This document shows, in pieces, positions 27,330 to 35,560 of a stretch of DNA of 64,000 nt; position 1 is the first letter of the stretch; the number at the start of each line of letters is the position of its first letter. The notes under the pieces are model-generated. The model saw only the letters and a list, made by a program, of their open reading frames with translations. It did not search any database and had not been told where the DNA came from. The stretch is from positions 372,001-436,000 of the forward strand of contig NZ_VLKJ01000003.1 of assembly GCF_007830315.1 (NCBI RefSeq), in the 5' to 3' direction. Position numbers and translations under genes: made by a program. Source of the DNA: Novosphingobium taihuense (GTDB taxonomy: Bacteria; Pseudomonadota; Alphaproteobacteria; Sphingomonadales; Sphingomonadaceae).

Positions 27330-27701
27330 TTAGTGTGAATGCCGCATGTTGATGATGTGCGCGGTTGCCACCAGCAGCACGCCGCAGACCGTCAGCACCA
27401 CTTCGGCGTCGCCATGGCCCACCGCCACCGCGCCGCCCATCAGCGCAAGGCCCGTGCCGCCAATGGCAAGCGGCAACAAGCGCCCATGCCGCAACGCGCC
27501 GATGCCGATCGTCGCGGCGCCGATCACCAGCGCGAAGGCGAGGCCCCAACGGTGAATGTCGGGGTTCAGCAGCACGCTGCCACCAACGCCCAGCATTCCG
27601 ACCAAGAACAGCCCGGCCACGCAGTGAATCAGGCACAGCCCCGAAAGGAGCACGCCGATCCGGTCGAGCCGGGCACGCAAGGCAAGCAGGGCATCACTCA
27701 T
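27330..27701 (-). CDS. MerC-domain membrane protein
   Basis: 123 residues with about four hydrophobic spans and the MerC-like motif [18 protein letters not shown] (Cys and His in the first helix) and [21 protein letters not shown]. The tail INMRHSH is histidine-containing. MerC proteins carry metal ions across the membrane; members outside mercury operons are often linked to zinc. Start at 27701 places the Zur-like box (27715-27731) just upstream; a 13-residue longer form (MIQYNIYAL...) would be translated through this box. No merA or merR is present, so a mercury role is unlikely. Confidence 0.8.
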   Translation of the reverse strand: MSDALLALRARLDRIGVLLSGLCLIHCVAGLFLVGMLGVGGSVLLNPDIHRWGLAFALVIGAATIGIGALRHGRLLPLAIGGTGLALMGGAVAVGHGDAEVVLTVCGVLLVATAHIINMRHSH

Positions 27702-27714
27702 CGCCAAAGCATAT

Positions 27715-27731
27715 ATGTTATACTGTATCAT
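27715..27731. promoter_or_regulatory. Zur-like operator upstream of the MerC-like gene
   Basis: ATGTTATACTGTATCAT is an imperfect palindrome (13 of 16 non-central positions pair up) closely resembling the alphaproteobacterial Zur box with its ATGTTATA half site. It ends 14 bp before the MerC-like start on the minus strand and about 100 bp before ctaA on the plus strand, so it may control the first and possibly both. Confidence 0.55.
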
Positions 27732-27761
27732 CCGGCAAGGGCGCGTTGCAGATTCATTCAA

Positions 27762-27830
27762 GGGCCCGCCATTGTCCCTGTCCCACAATGCCTCTTGCAG
27801 ATTCCCAAGGGCAGGAGCAGTGGCGGGCCC
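27762..27830 (+). promoter_or_regulatory. Inverted repeat enclosing the ctaA ribosome binding site
   Basis: GGGCCCGCCATTG (27762-27774) can pair with CAGTGGCGGGCCC (27818-27830), 12 of 13 positions Watson-Crick and one G-T. The right arm ends one base before the ctaA ATG and AGGAG (27812-27816) lies in the loop next to it. TTGCAGATTC occurs at 27746 and again at 27795. A translational control leader is possible. Confidence 0.45.
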
Positions 27831-27831
27831 C

Positions 27832-28896
27832 ATGAGCATCAGCGTCACGCCCAAGCTGCGAAACGATGCCACCGCGCTGTCGCGCTGGCTGTTCATCGTC
27901 GCCTTCATGGTCCTCGCCATCGTCGTGGTCGGCGGCATCACCCGCCTCACCGAATCGGGCGTCTCGATCACCGAATGGAAGCCGGTCAGCGGCACGCTTC
28001 CCCCGATCACCGAGGCGCAGTGGCAGGCTGAATTCGACGCCTATCGCGCCACCCCGCAGTACCAACTGGTCAACGGACCGGCGGGGATGACGCTTTCAAC
28101 CTACAAGTTCATCTTCTTCTGGGAGTGGGTCCACCGCCTGCTCGCCCGCACCATCGGCCTGGTCTTTGCCGCACCCTTGGCGTGGTTCTGGATCAAGGGC
28201 CGCATCCCGCAAGGATACAAGCCGCGCCTGCTTGCGCTGCTGGCACTGGGCGCGCTGCAGGGTGCGGTTGGCTGGTGGATGGTAAAGTCCGGCATCGTCA
28301 ACGACGTCAAGGTCAGCCATTTCCGCCTCGCCACGCACCTGCTGGTCGCGCTGTTCACGCTGGCAGGCCTTGTCTGGACCGCGCTCGACCTGATTGCGCT
28401 GGGCAAGGGCGAGGAGCGCTCGCGCCTGCGCGGGATCGGGCTGCTTGCGCTTGTCATGCTTGTCCTGCAGCTGTTCTATGGCGCACTGGTGGCGGGCCTG
28501 CGGGCGGGCACGTCGGCGGGCGGTGGCTGGTTCAACTGGGACGCCTGGCCGCTGATGCAGGGCAGCCTTTATCCCGATGGCGTGGACTGGGCGCTGGGAG
28601 CTGGCCACGCGCTGCTGTCCGATCCGTTTCTCGTCCACTTCATCCACCGCTGGTGGGCCTGGGCGGTGGTCGCTGTGCTGGTGGTCGTCGCGCGGCGGCT
28701 GCGCAAGGTGGACCGCAAGGCCTCGGTCGTCCTCCACTCGGTGTTCGGCACGCAGGTCCTGCTCGGCATCCTCACCGTATGGAGCGGCGTCGCTCTCTGG
28801 CTCGGCGTGCTGCACCAGCTCGTCGGCGCGCTGCTTGTGGCGACGACAGTATGGTGCGCCCACATCCTTGGACGCCCTGGACAGGGCTCGCGATGA
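27832..28896 (+). CDS. ctaA: Heme A synthase (COX15/CtaA)
   Basis: 354 residues, eight hydrophobic spans. Converts heme O to heme A for aa3-type cytochrome oxidase in the inner membrane. Visible: GGITRLTESGVSITEWKPV with the conserved Glu, EWVHRLLARTIG (heme His), HFRLATHLLVAL (His pair of the first bundle), ALLSDPFLVHFIHRWWAW and LGVLHQLVGALL (second bundle). This is the proteobacterial/mitochondrial COX15 type. I chose the ATG at 27832 over an open frame from 27715, which would begin within the Zur-like box and read through the hairpin. The stop overlaps cutA. Confidence 0.95.
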   Translation: MSISVTPKLRNDATALSRWLFIVAFMVLAIVVVGGITRLTESGVSITEWKPVSGTLPPITEAQWQAEFDAYRATPQYQLVNGPAGMTLSTYKFIFFWEWVHRLLARTIGLVFAAPLAWFWIKGRIPQGYKPRLLALLALGALQGAVGWWMVKSGIVNDVKVSHFRLATHLLVALFTLAGLVWTALDLIALGKGEERSRLRGIGLLALVMLVLQLFYGALVAGLRAGTSAGGGWFNWDAWPLMQGSLYPDGVDWALGAGHALLSDPFLVHFIHRWWAWAVVAVLVVVARRLRKVDRKASVVLHSVFGTQVLLGILTVWSGVALWLGVLHQLVGALLVATTVWCAHILGRPGQGSR

Positions 28897-29219
28897 GCGC
28901 CGCGCTGATCTGGTGCCCCTTCGGTGACGCGGAAAGCGCCGAGGCGGTAGCAGGTCAGCTGCTCGACGAACGCCTGATCGCCTGCGCCAACATCCTCCCC
29001 GCCATCCGCTCGCTCTACCGCTGGAACGGCGAGCGGGGCGAGGGTCGTGAGGTCGCCGTCCTCTTCAAGACCCGCGCCGATCTGCTGGAACCGGCAGTGG
29101 CACGGCTCGAGGCGTTGCACCCTTACGACGCGCCCGCGATTTCAGGCTGGCGCTGCGATGCTGCTGGCGCAGCCACGCTCGGCTGGCTGGAGGCGGATTG
29201 CGGGCCTCTTGAAGTATAG
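28893..29219 (+). CDS. cutA: Divalent-cation tolerance protein CutA
   Basis: 108 residues. It starts in the ATGA overlap with ctaA. Signature: ALIWCPFGDAESAEAVAGQLLDERLIACANILPAIRSLYRW, then AVLFKTRADLLEPAVARLEALHPYDAPAI, the family's conserved HPY segment. CutA is a trimeric ferredoxin-like protein, named for copper tolerance though its molecular role is unresolved. Its coupling to heme A synthase, which needs no copper itself but serves a copper oxidase, may be meaningful (inference). Confidence 0.93.
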   Translation: MSAALIWCPFGDAESAEAVAGQLLDERLIACANILPAIRSLYRWNGERGEGREVAVLFKTRADLLEPAVARLEALHPYDAPAISGWRCDAAGAATLGWLEADCGPLEV

Positions 29220-29357
29220 AGGTATTATTTTACCTCTTCGAAAACCCGCAGTTTGCTTGACTCTGGCGAGCATTTGCAACAAAGGCGCGCTTCCTTCGTC
29301 GTGAAGAAGCGGATTCCCGCCCGGATCGACGCACTGAAATCCAGGGAACCCGTAGCC

Positions 29358-29837
29358 ATGAAGGCTCTCAGCAAGGTCACCCGGTCGATCAAGCCGGCCG
29401 AGGTGGAAAAGAAGTGGCATCTTATTGATGCCGAAGGTCTGGTGGTCGGCCGTCTCGCCGTCGTCATCGCCAACCATCTGCGCGGCAAGCACAAGCCGAG
29501 CTTCACCCCGCACGTCGATTGCGGCGATCACGTTGTCGTGATCAACGCCGACAAGGTCCGTCTCACCGGCAACAAGCTGAAGAACAAGACCTACTACAAG
29601 CACACCGGTTATGCCGGCGGCATCAAGGAAGTCACTGCGGACAAGGTCCTCGGTGGTCGCTTCCCCGAGCGCGTGCTTGAAAAGGCGGTTGAGCGCATGA
29701 TCCCGCGCGGCCCGCTCGGCCGTGCGCAGATGCGCGCCCTTCACCTCTATGCCGGTGCCGAGCACCCGCATGGCGGCACCCAGCCGGAGACGCTCGACGT
29801 CGCCTCGATGAACCGCAAGAACAAGGTGGGTGCATAA
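29358..29837 (+). CDS. rplM: 50S ribosomal protein L13
   Basis: 159 residues. Signature segments: [62 protein letters not shown] and [20 protein letters not shown]13 binds 23S rRNA early in large-subunit assembly. It forms the conserved rplM-rpsI pair, with 2 bp to rpsI. The leader 29220-29357 contains TTGACT at 29257, a possible -35 element, but no convincing -10. I chose the ATG at 29358 because the L13 fold starts there; an open frame from 29253 has no family likeness. Confidence 0.97.
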   Translation: MKALSKVTRSIKPAEVEKKWHLIDAEGLVVGRLAVVIANHLRGKHKPSFTPHVDCGDHVVVINADKVRLTGNKLKNKTYYKHTGYAGGIKEVTADKVLGGRFPERVLEKAVERMIPRGPLGRAQMRALHLYAGAEHPHGGTQPETLDVASMNRKNKVGA

Positions 29838-29839
29838 TC

Positions 29840-30385
29840 ATGGCCGAAACCGAAAACACCGTCTCCAGCCTCGCTGATCTCAAGGATCTGACGGCTGCTG
29901 CTCCGGTTGCCGCTGCTGCTCCGGCTGAAGCTGGCGAAGTTGTCGCTCCTGTCCGCACCGGCCCCGCTGCCGTGATCCGTCCGCGCGAAGTTGACGCCCA
30001 GGGCCGTTCGTATGCCACCGGCCGCCGCAAGGACGCCGTGGCCCGCGTGTGGCTCAAGCCCGGCTCGGGCAAGGTCACCGTCAACGGCCGCGATCAGGAA
30101 GTGTACTTCGCCCGTCCGACCCTGCGTCTGGTGATCAACCAGCCGTTCGAAGTTGCCGGTCGCGAAGGCCAGTACGACATCGTCTGCACCGTCAAGGGCG
30201 GTGGCCTTTCGGGCCAGGCCGGCGCGGTCAAGCACGGCATCGCCCAGGCCCTGTCGAAGTTCGAACCCGAACTGCGCAGCGCCGTGAAGGCTGCCGGCTT
30301 CCTTACCCGCGACCCGCGCGTCGTCGAACGTAAGAAGTACGGCAAGGCCAAGGCCCGCAAGAGCTTCCAGTTCTCGAAGCGCTGA
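29840..30385 (+). CDS. rpsI: 30S ribosomal protein S9 with N-terminal extension
   Basis: 181 residues; the S9 core is only about 130. The core begins at [21 protein letters not shown] and ends with [17 protein letters not shown], whose tail reaches the P-site tRNA. Residues 1-55 form an acidic then Ala/Pro/Val-rich extension ([20 protein letters not shown]), probably disordered. Such extensions occur in S9 of related alphaproteobacteria, as far as I recall. A strong terminator follows at 30432. Confidence 0.97.
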   Translation: MAETENTVSSLADLKDLTAAAPVAAAAPAEAGEVVAPVRTGPAAVIRPREVDAQGRSYATGRRKDAVARVWLKPGSGKVTVNGRDQEVYFARPTLRLVINQPFEVAGREGQYDIVCTVKGGGLSGQAGAVKHGIAQALSKFEPELRSAVKAAGFLTRDPRVVERKKYGKAKARKSFQFSKR

Positions 30386-30431
30386 CGCGAGCCTTGCTTT
30401 GGCCTTTCCAGAAGGCCAGCACGATCAAGAG

Positions 30432-30458
30432 AAAAGCGGGGGCAACCCCGCTTTTTTC
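30432..30458 (+). terminator. Rho-independent terminator after rplM-rpsI
   Basis: The stem AAGCGGGG / CCCCGCTT with a GCAA loop is followed by a run of T (TTTTTT). It ends the ribosomal operon. The rest of the gap up to 30672 holds no gene I can recognise. Confidence 0.9.
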
Positions 30459-30672
30459 GTGTGCAGCACGTTTGCAGGAAGCGGTGCTCCAAGGTTCCTT
30501 CGCTTTGCTGTTCCCAGACCGTCATTGACGGACTGGAAGTCATCTGCCGCTGACGTTCCTGCGCCACTGGCGACGGGTTGCTCTCCGGCTTACGGTGCCG
30601 TAGCCGTCAGCGGGGCGCCAATCGCGTCAACACTGGAATTCGCAGCAGGCCATAATCACGAGGAGGGGCACG

Positions 30673-31380
30673 ATGACGGGGGCCAAAGGTATCATTCTGG
30701 TCATGCAGAATTCGAAGCCGGGTCGGGAGCAGGAACATATTGACTGGTATGTTCGGCATCACGTGAAAGATGTCAGCGGCATTCAGGGCACTGTGCGCGG
30801 TGAATACACCCGGCTGGCCAATCCGCAAGGAACGGAGCGGTGGAACAAGGCCGCCTGCTACTGGACGGCTGGCGATCCTTTGCCTGTACTGGCCGAGACG
30901 ATGCAGAACGTAGGTGCTGGCGTCTGGGACATGAGCGGGGCTGATGCTCTGGACCGCGACACCGTCAGGTTGACGACCGGCCTCGCGCTCACGGATCGGG
31001 TTCGTTCGCCCCACGGCGAAGATGCGATCGGGCAGGACAGGGTGCTTTTTATCGTCATGACCAACTGCACGCCGGGCGACGATGATGCCTTCAATGCCTG
31101 GTACAATGATCGTCACATTCCCGATGTGCTCGATGTACCGGGTTTTGTCGCGGCGCAGCGGTTCCGCTTCATCGACCCGCCGAACTTCAAGCCTGCGCCC
31201 TATCAATATCTTGCCCTGTACGAGATTCGCGCGGACGAGGCGGACTCCGCCCTGGCCGAATTGACGGCACGCGCCGGGACCGATCGGATGGTGCTTTCGC
31301 CAACCCTGGACACGGCTGATGTACATGCCGGGGTTTTTGCTGTCCTCGCCACTTGCGAGGGCGCGTCCGCCAAGTCCTGA
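30673..31380 (+). CDS. Tandem dimeric alpha/beta-barrel protein (EthD-like), function unknown
   Basis: 235 residues with two similar halves: GIILVMQNSKPGREQEHIDWYVRHHVKDVSGIQG at the start and VLFIVMTNCTPGDDDAFNAWYNDRHIPDVLDVPGFVAAQRFRF at about residue 120. Each has a strand, the W-Y-x-x-H-H/RH-I pattern and a second strand, as in EthD-like or DUF4286-like ferredoxin folds, so one chain may mimic a dimer. Such proteins appear in aromatic and terpenoid degradation clusters. AGGAGG at 30660 before the ATG supports the start. It stands alone between two terminators, so it is its own transcription unit. The exact function is unknown. Confidence 0.75.
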   Translation: MTGAKGIILVMQNSKPGREQEHIDWYVRHHVKDVSGIQGTVRGEYTRLANPQGTERWNKAACYWTAGDPLPVLAETMQNVGAGVWDMSGADALDRDTVRLTTGLALTDRVRSPHGEDAIGQDRVLFIVMTNCTPGDDDAFNAWYNDRHIPDVLDVPGFVAAQRFRFIDPPNFKPAPYQYLALYEIRADEADSALAELTARAGTDRMVLSPTLDTADVHAGVFAVLATCEGASAKS

Positions 31381-31436
31381 TCAGGCGTTTGGTCGGAGTG
31401 CTGCCCACATCGACCGAAGGCGGGAAAGGCACAATC

Positions 31437-31469
31437 AAGGGGTTGGCTTTCAGGCCAGCCCCTTTTTTT
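31437..31469 (+). terminator. Rho-independent terminator
   Basis: AAGGGGTTGGC pairs with GCCAGCCCCTT around a TTTCA loop and runs into seven T. It lies 56 bp after the dimeric-barrel gene and only 9 bp before the stop of the convergent CLC gene, so it may serve both strands. Confidence 0.88.
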
Positions 31470-31477
31470 GCGCCAAC

Positions 31478-32770
31478 CTATTGAGCCGGGGCGAACTGCC
31501 TGGCCAGCGTGTGGTAAAGCTTGGGCTTGCACACCTTGGCACTCGCCCAGTCGGCAATCAGGGCGGTGGCAAACAGCGGCAGGACCATGGTCCGATCCGC
31601 CGTCATTTCCATGATGATGATCGATGCAGTCAGCGGCGCACGGACCACGCCGGTAAAATAGCCGATCATGCCAAGCACCACGATCGCACCGGGAGCATCT
31701 CCCGGCCCGATCTCGGCATAGCCTGCCGCCAGCAACTGTCCGACGCCCGCGCCGACCGAAAGCGATGGCGCGAAGATGCCGCCCGGCGCGCCGCTCAGGG
31801 CCGTGGCAAGGGTGGAGACGAACTTTCCGGGGCCGAACAGGAGCGAAGCATCGCCGCCTGCCAGCAGCAGCTTGGTCGTGTCATAGCCGGTGCCCCAGCT
31901 CGATCCATTGGTCGCTAGTCCGGTCAGTGCCACCACAAGCCCGCATCCGGTGGCGAGCAGGATCGGATGGGCGCGAACCCGCCCCAGCACGGCGTTTTGC
32001 GAAAATGCCATTCCGATCAGCGCGCGTGAAAACAGCCCCCCGGCAACACCGCCGACAAGTCCTGCCAGCGGTGCCAGCACGAACAGATCGCTCAAAGGCA
32101 GCCGCTGGGCCATCGCGCCGAAGTAGACGTAGTCGCCCGAAAGGCCGAGGCTGACCACGCCCGCGATCATCACCACCGCCATGACCAGCACGGCCAGCCG
32201 TTGTTCGAAGGCCGAGGCCAGTTCCTCGATCGCGAATGCTACGCCTGCCAGAGGTGTGTTGAACGCTGCCGCCACGCCTGCAGCGCCGCCTGCAATGATC
32301 ACGCCCGCGGTCACCGGAACGCGCAGCCAGCGGTGCACTGTCACCATCAGCGCTGCGCTTACCTGCACGGTCGGGCCTTCGCGCCCCGCCGATCCTCCCA
32401 CCAGCAGCAGTGTGGTTGTTCCAAGAAGCTTGCCTAAAGCGCTTTTCATCGAAACCAGCGGGCCCTGAGCTGCAACGGCAGGATTGTGGCCAGCGGCCAT
32501 GACCTGCGGAATGCCTGATCCGCGCGCAGCCGGAAACCAGCGCCGCGTTGCCCAGACCACGATTGCAAAGACCAGTGGCGTCAGCACCAGCGGGCTGAGC
32601 GGGGCGGCGCGGTACATGACCGAGAAAAGCGTCTGCGCCCATTCGCCTGCACGCGCGAACAGCACGGCCACGATGCTGAGAAGTATTGCCCCCACCACGG
32701 CGGCAATCCGCGCCCGTGCTTCAGGAAGGTTCGCGGCCGAAAGCGGCTTTCTGAAATCAAAGGCTTGCAT
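31478..32770 (-). CDS. CLC family chloride/proton antiporter
   Basis: 430 residues, the length of bacterial CLC proteins without CBS domains. Chloride selectivity motifs are GSGIP (84-88), GREGP (129-133) with the gating Glu131, and the later GGIFAPSLSVGAGVGQ. The EE pair at 182-183 (AIEELASAF) is at the place of the internal proton Glu of the E. coli antiporter, which favours Cl-/H+ exchange over a channel. It acts in the inner membrane and may help in acid stress. The start overlaps the upstream region of the divergent HPP-family gene. Confidence 0.93.
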   Translation of the reverse strand: MQAFDFRKPLSAANLPEARARIAAVVGAILLSIVAVLFARAGEWAQTLFSVMYRAAPLSPLVLTPLVFAIVVWATRRWFPAARGSGIPQVMAAGHNPAVAAQGPLVSMKSALGKLLGTTTLLLVGGSAGREGPTVQVSAALMVTVHRWLRVPVTAGVIIAGGAAGVAAAFNTPLAGVAFAIEELASAFEQRLAVLVMAVVMIAGVVSLGLSGDYVYFGAMAQRLPLSDLFVLAPLAGLVGGVAGGLFSRALIGMAFSQNAVLGRVRAHPILLATGCGLVVALTGLATNGSSWGTGYDTTKLLLAGGDASLLFGPGKFVSTLATALSGAPGGIFAPSLSVGAGVGQLLAAGYAEIGPGDAPGAIVVLGMIGYFTGVVRAPLTASIIIMEMTADRTMVLPLFATALIADWASAKVCKPKLYHTLARQFAPAQ

Positions 32771-32833
32771 GACCTTTGGTTAGACCGGCATGGACCGGGC
32801 GACAAGGAGAGGGCAGGCAATGAGTTTGCAACG

Positions 32834-33511
32834 GTGGCCGTGAGGCTCGACCGGTTTCGTACCGGATGGCAGCGCGGAGCGCTTGGCGCAGTGCTGGGCA
32901 TCGCACTTGCCGCCCTGCTCGGCCATCTTGTCCCATCGTCTGAAGGCCTGCCCTGGATCATGGCGCCAGTGGGAGCATCGGCAGTTCTCGTTTTCGCGGT
33001 GCCGGCCAGCCCTCTGGCGCAGCCATGGCCGGTCGTCGGAGGCAACCTCATTTCCGTTGCGGTTGGCATGGCGGTCGGCAAGCTCTGCGCCATGGGCGGG
33101 GTTGGCGCGCCAGTGGCTGTCAGCCTTGCTGTCGGCTTTGCGATTGCGGCCATGGCGCTTGCACGCTGCACCCATCCGCCCGGGGGAGCAGCAGCAATTC
33201 TCGGCGCGATGTATGGAATTGCGCCGGCCGCACATTTGCCAGGCCCGTTTGCCCCGCTGGCGCTCAACGTGATCGGCATTGCGGGCATTGGCTGGATCTA
33301 CAACGCCGCGACAGGTCACCCCTGGCCTCATCTCACGGCGGTCCCGCCTTCGCCGGCGCCCATGCGCACGGTCACCTATGATCGCGAGGATCTCGATGCG
33401 GTGCTGGCGGACTGGGACGAAAGGCTCGATGTCGCGCCGGACGACCTCGACGCGCTGTTCCGCGCGGTCGAGCGCCGCGTGCTGCGCCGATGGGAGGATG
33501 ATCTCAAGTAG
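32834..33511 (+). CDS. HPP family membrane protein
   Basis: About 225 residues with four to five hydrophobic spans and the family-naming segment ARCTHPPGGAAAIL (HPP motif), preceded by GLPWIMAPVGASAVLVFAVP. HPP proteins are inner membrane proteins; a role in nitrite transport is reported for plastid and cyanobacterial members. The C-terminal 50 residues are charged and cytosolic-looking (DLDAVLADWDERL). Start is uncertain: GTG at 32834 or 32840 gives the expected N-terminus, while the ATG at 32765 overlaps the divergent CLC gene. AAGGAGAG at 32804 precedes a 7-codon frame (ATG 32820) that ends in the GTG region, which may allow coupled initiation. Confidence 0.82.
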   Translation: MAVRLDRFRTGWQRGALGAVLGIALAALLGHLVPSSEGLPWIMAPVGASAVLVFAVPASPLAQPWPVVGGNLISVAVGMAVGKLCAMGGVGAPVAVSLAVGFAIAAMALARCTHPPGGAAAILGAMYGIAPAAHLPGPFAPLALNVIGIAGIGWIYNAATGHPWPHLTAVPPSPAPMRTVTYDREDLDAVLADWDERLDVAPDDLDALFRAVERRVLRRWEDDLK

Positions 33512-33514
33512 CGG

Positions 33515-34171
33515 TCAGAACAGGCTGGGCTGCTCTGGCTTGCGCGGGGGCGCGGGAGCGGAAGTGGACGCCACCTCCTCAACCTCGATTTCCATCATCG
33601 CATCGTCGGGGAAGGGACGCTGCATCGCAGGCGCGGCATCGCCCTGCGCGGTGAGCCATTCGTGCGCAGCCTCTGCCGTGCCGAGGATCACCGGCATTGC
33701 CTTGGGATGCACCCGCCCGACCACGCCATTGGCCTCGCACGTAAGGAAGGCAAAGCGCGGGCCTTCCGCTGTCGGCCGCCACAGCCCGGCGAAGGCGAAC
33801 AGGTCCTGATCCTTCAGCGCGAACCAGTGCTTGCGCTTGCGGCCCGTGGCAGGGTCCGGTGTTTGCGACCACTCCGAGAATGCGGTTACCGGCACGATGC
33901 AGCGCCGGTTCGGATCTTCGAGCGCCGCGCGCCACATCGGTGAGACAAGATTGCGGATGTTGGTCACCGGGCGTTTGATCTCACCAAACGGCGGCCAGCC
34001 CCAGCGCATCGTGCCAAGCCTGCGCGCAGGCCCACGGGCAATCAGCACCGGCGCCTCGGCATCCGGGTAGATTTCGGCAAACGCAGGTAGATTGACCTGC
34101 GCGTTGGCCACGGGCGCGAACATCTGCGCGATGGCTTGCACGTTGCTGGTCATGCGATACAAGTTGCACAT
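33515..34171 (-). CDS. SRAP (SOS response-associated peptidase) family protein
   Basis: 218 residues from the ATG at 34171 giving MCNLYRMT: after Met removal, Cys2 is the catalytic residue that cross-links to abasic sites in single-stranded DNA. Other SRAP motifs: RWGWPPFG, NIRNLVSPMWR, RCIVPVTAFSEW with the active-site Glu, FAGLW, and AMPVIL near the C-terminal histidine (VHPKAMP). It belongs to the HMCES/YedK family, which shields abasic sites at replication forks. The C-terminus is Pro/Ser-rich. Divergent from the aldolase gene, with starts 28 bp apart. No LexA box could be recognised. Confidence 0.92.
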   Translation of the reverse strand: MCNLYRMTSNVQAIAQMFAPVANAQVNLPAFAEIYPDAEAPVLIARGPARRLGTMRWGWPPFGEIKRPVTNIRNLVSPMWRAALEDPNRRCIVPVTAFSEWSQTPDPATGRKRKHWFALKDQDLFAFAGLWRPTAEGPRFAFLTCEANGVVGRVHPKAMPVILGTAEAAHEWLTAQGDAAPAMQRPFPDDAMMEIEVEEVASTSAPAPPRKPEQPSLF

Positions 34172-34199
34172 AACAACCAGATATGAGCCGGAGAGCACC

Positions 34200-34964
34200 A
34201 TGGCTAGCCTGATCAGGCCGAACATCGAATGCAGCGATGCCGAATGGCAGGCCCGGCAGGAACTGGCTGCCTGCTACCGCATCTACGATCACCTTGGCTG
34301 GTCGGAATCGATCTACAACCACATCTCGTTGAAGGTCCCGGATGAAGAGGGCGCGTTCCTGATCAATCCCTTCGGTCTTCTCTACAGCGAGGTGACCGCC
34401 TCGAACCTCGTCAAGATCGACATCGACGGCAACAAGCTCGATGCCAGCCCTTATCCTGTTAATCAGGCGGGCTTTACCCAGCACGCCTATTTCCACCGCC
34501 ATCTGCCCTGGGCCCACGCCATCGCGCACGTCCACACGACCGAGACGATGGCAGTGTGCAGCCTTGAAGAAGGGCTGATGCCGATCAACTTCTACGCCTG
34601 CAACTTCATCGGCCAGCTCGCCTATCACGATTTCGAAGGCGTGACGGTGCGCGCCGAAGAGGGCGAGCGGCTGCTGGCAAACCTTGGCGACAAGCGCATC
34701 CTCATGCTCAAGAACCACGGTCCCGTGGTCCTCGCCCAGACCCTGCCGCAGATGTTCATCACGCAATGGAGCCTTCAGCGCGCCTGCGAAATCCAGCTGG
34801 CAACGCTTTCGATGGGCCGCCCGGCGATCCATGTTCCCGAGGAAGTGATCAAGGTCCACCAGCGCGATCTGGGTCAGGTCAGCGCCGGTGGCCGCGTCGG
34901 CGAGGCGGACTTTGCCGCATGGACCCGCCGGATCGACCGGATCGACCGCAGCTGGCGGGATTGA
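34200..34964 (+). CDS. Class II aldolase/adducin family protein
   Basis: 254 residues. The family pattern is clear: ELAACYRIYDHLGWSESIYNHISLKVP, FLINPFGLLYSEVTASNLVKID, then the metal-binding His pair in AIAHVHTTETMAVC and a third in MLKNHGPVVL. The fold covers sugar phosphate aldolases and epimerases, but many stand-alone bacterial members like this have no known substrate. GGAG 6 bases before the ATG supports the start. A 2Fe-2S protein gene follows 32 bp downstream. Confidence 0.88.
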   Translation: MASLIRPNIECSDAEWQARQELAACYRIYDHLGWSESIYNHISLKVPDEEGAFLINPFGLLYSEVTASNLVKIDIDGNKLDASPYPVNQAGFTQHAYFHRHLPWAHAIAHVHTTETMAVCSLEEGLMPINFYACNFIGQLAYHDFEGVTVRAEEGERLLANLGDKRILMLKNHGPVVLAQTLPQMFITQWSLQRACEIQLATLSMGRPAIHVPEEVIKVHQRDLGQVSAGGRVGEADFAAWTRRIDRIDRSWRD

Positions 34965-34996
34965 TTGAAGCGGCAACGGCGGGCTAAGCCACGGCC

Positions 34997-35506
34997 ATGG
35001 CCCGCCTCACCGTCAACAACCAGCCCGTGCAGTACCGTCTTGAGGACGACACGCCGCTGCTCTGGGCGCTGCGCGATGCGGCGAACCTCACCGGCACCAA
35101 GTATGGCTGCGGCACCGGCGAATGCGGTGCCTGCATGGTTATCGTCGATGGACAGGCAATGCCGAGCTGCACGCTCTCGCTGGGCGAGGCCGAGGGGCGC
35201 AACGTCACCACGATCGAGGGGCTTTCGGGCGATCGTTCGCACCCTGTGCAGCAGGCGCTGGTGGCGGAGCAGGCGATCCAGTGTGGCTTCTGCACGCCGG
35301 GCATCGTCATGGCTGCCGCCGCGCTGCTGACGACCAACGCCAGTCCGACCGATGAGGACATCGCCCGGGCGATCACCAACATCTGCCGTTGTGGCGTCTA
35401 TCCGCGCCTCACCCGCGCGATCCAGCGCGCGGCTCGCGTGATGCGGGGTGAAGAGACGATCAGCGCCGCGCCACCGCCTGCGATCGTTGCGCCGGGGGCG
35501 GGATAG
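34997..35506 (+). CDS. (2Fe-2S)-binding subunit of a xanthine oxidase-family hydroxylase (IorA-like)
   Basis: 169 residues. The N-terminal plant-type ferredoxin cluster is CGTGECGACMVIVDGQAMPSC and the second helical cluster is CGFCTPGIVM with NICRCGVYPRL. This is the small electron-transfer subunit of molybdenum hydroxylases such as isoquinoline 1-oxidoreductase, which needs a large Mo-cofactor subunit. No such gene lies next to it; the neighbour on the plus strand is an aldolase and the next gene is a convergent TonB receptor. The partner must be encoded elsewhere, or the gene is an orphan. Confidence 0.9.
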   Translation: MARLTVNNQPVQYRLEDDTPLLWALRDAANLTGTKYGCGTGECGACMVIVDGQAMPSCTLSLGEAEGRNVTTIEGLSGDRSHPVQQALVAEQAIQCGFCTPGIVMAAAALLTTNASPTDEDIARAITNICRCGVYPRLTRAIQRAARVMRGEETISAAPPPAIVAPGAG

Positions 35507-35560
35507 CAGGGTGGCGCCCCCTCCCGAGGGATTGGGGGGAAGGAGAGGGCGCCCGGGGGG

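Noticed and set aside
27330-27701. Mercury resistance operon
   Set aside because: Only a MerC-like gene is present; merA, merT, merP and merR are absent.
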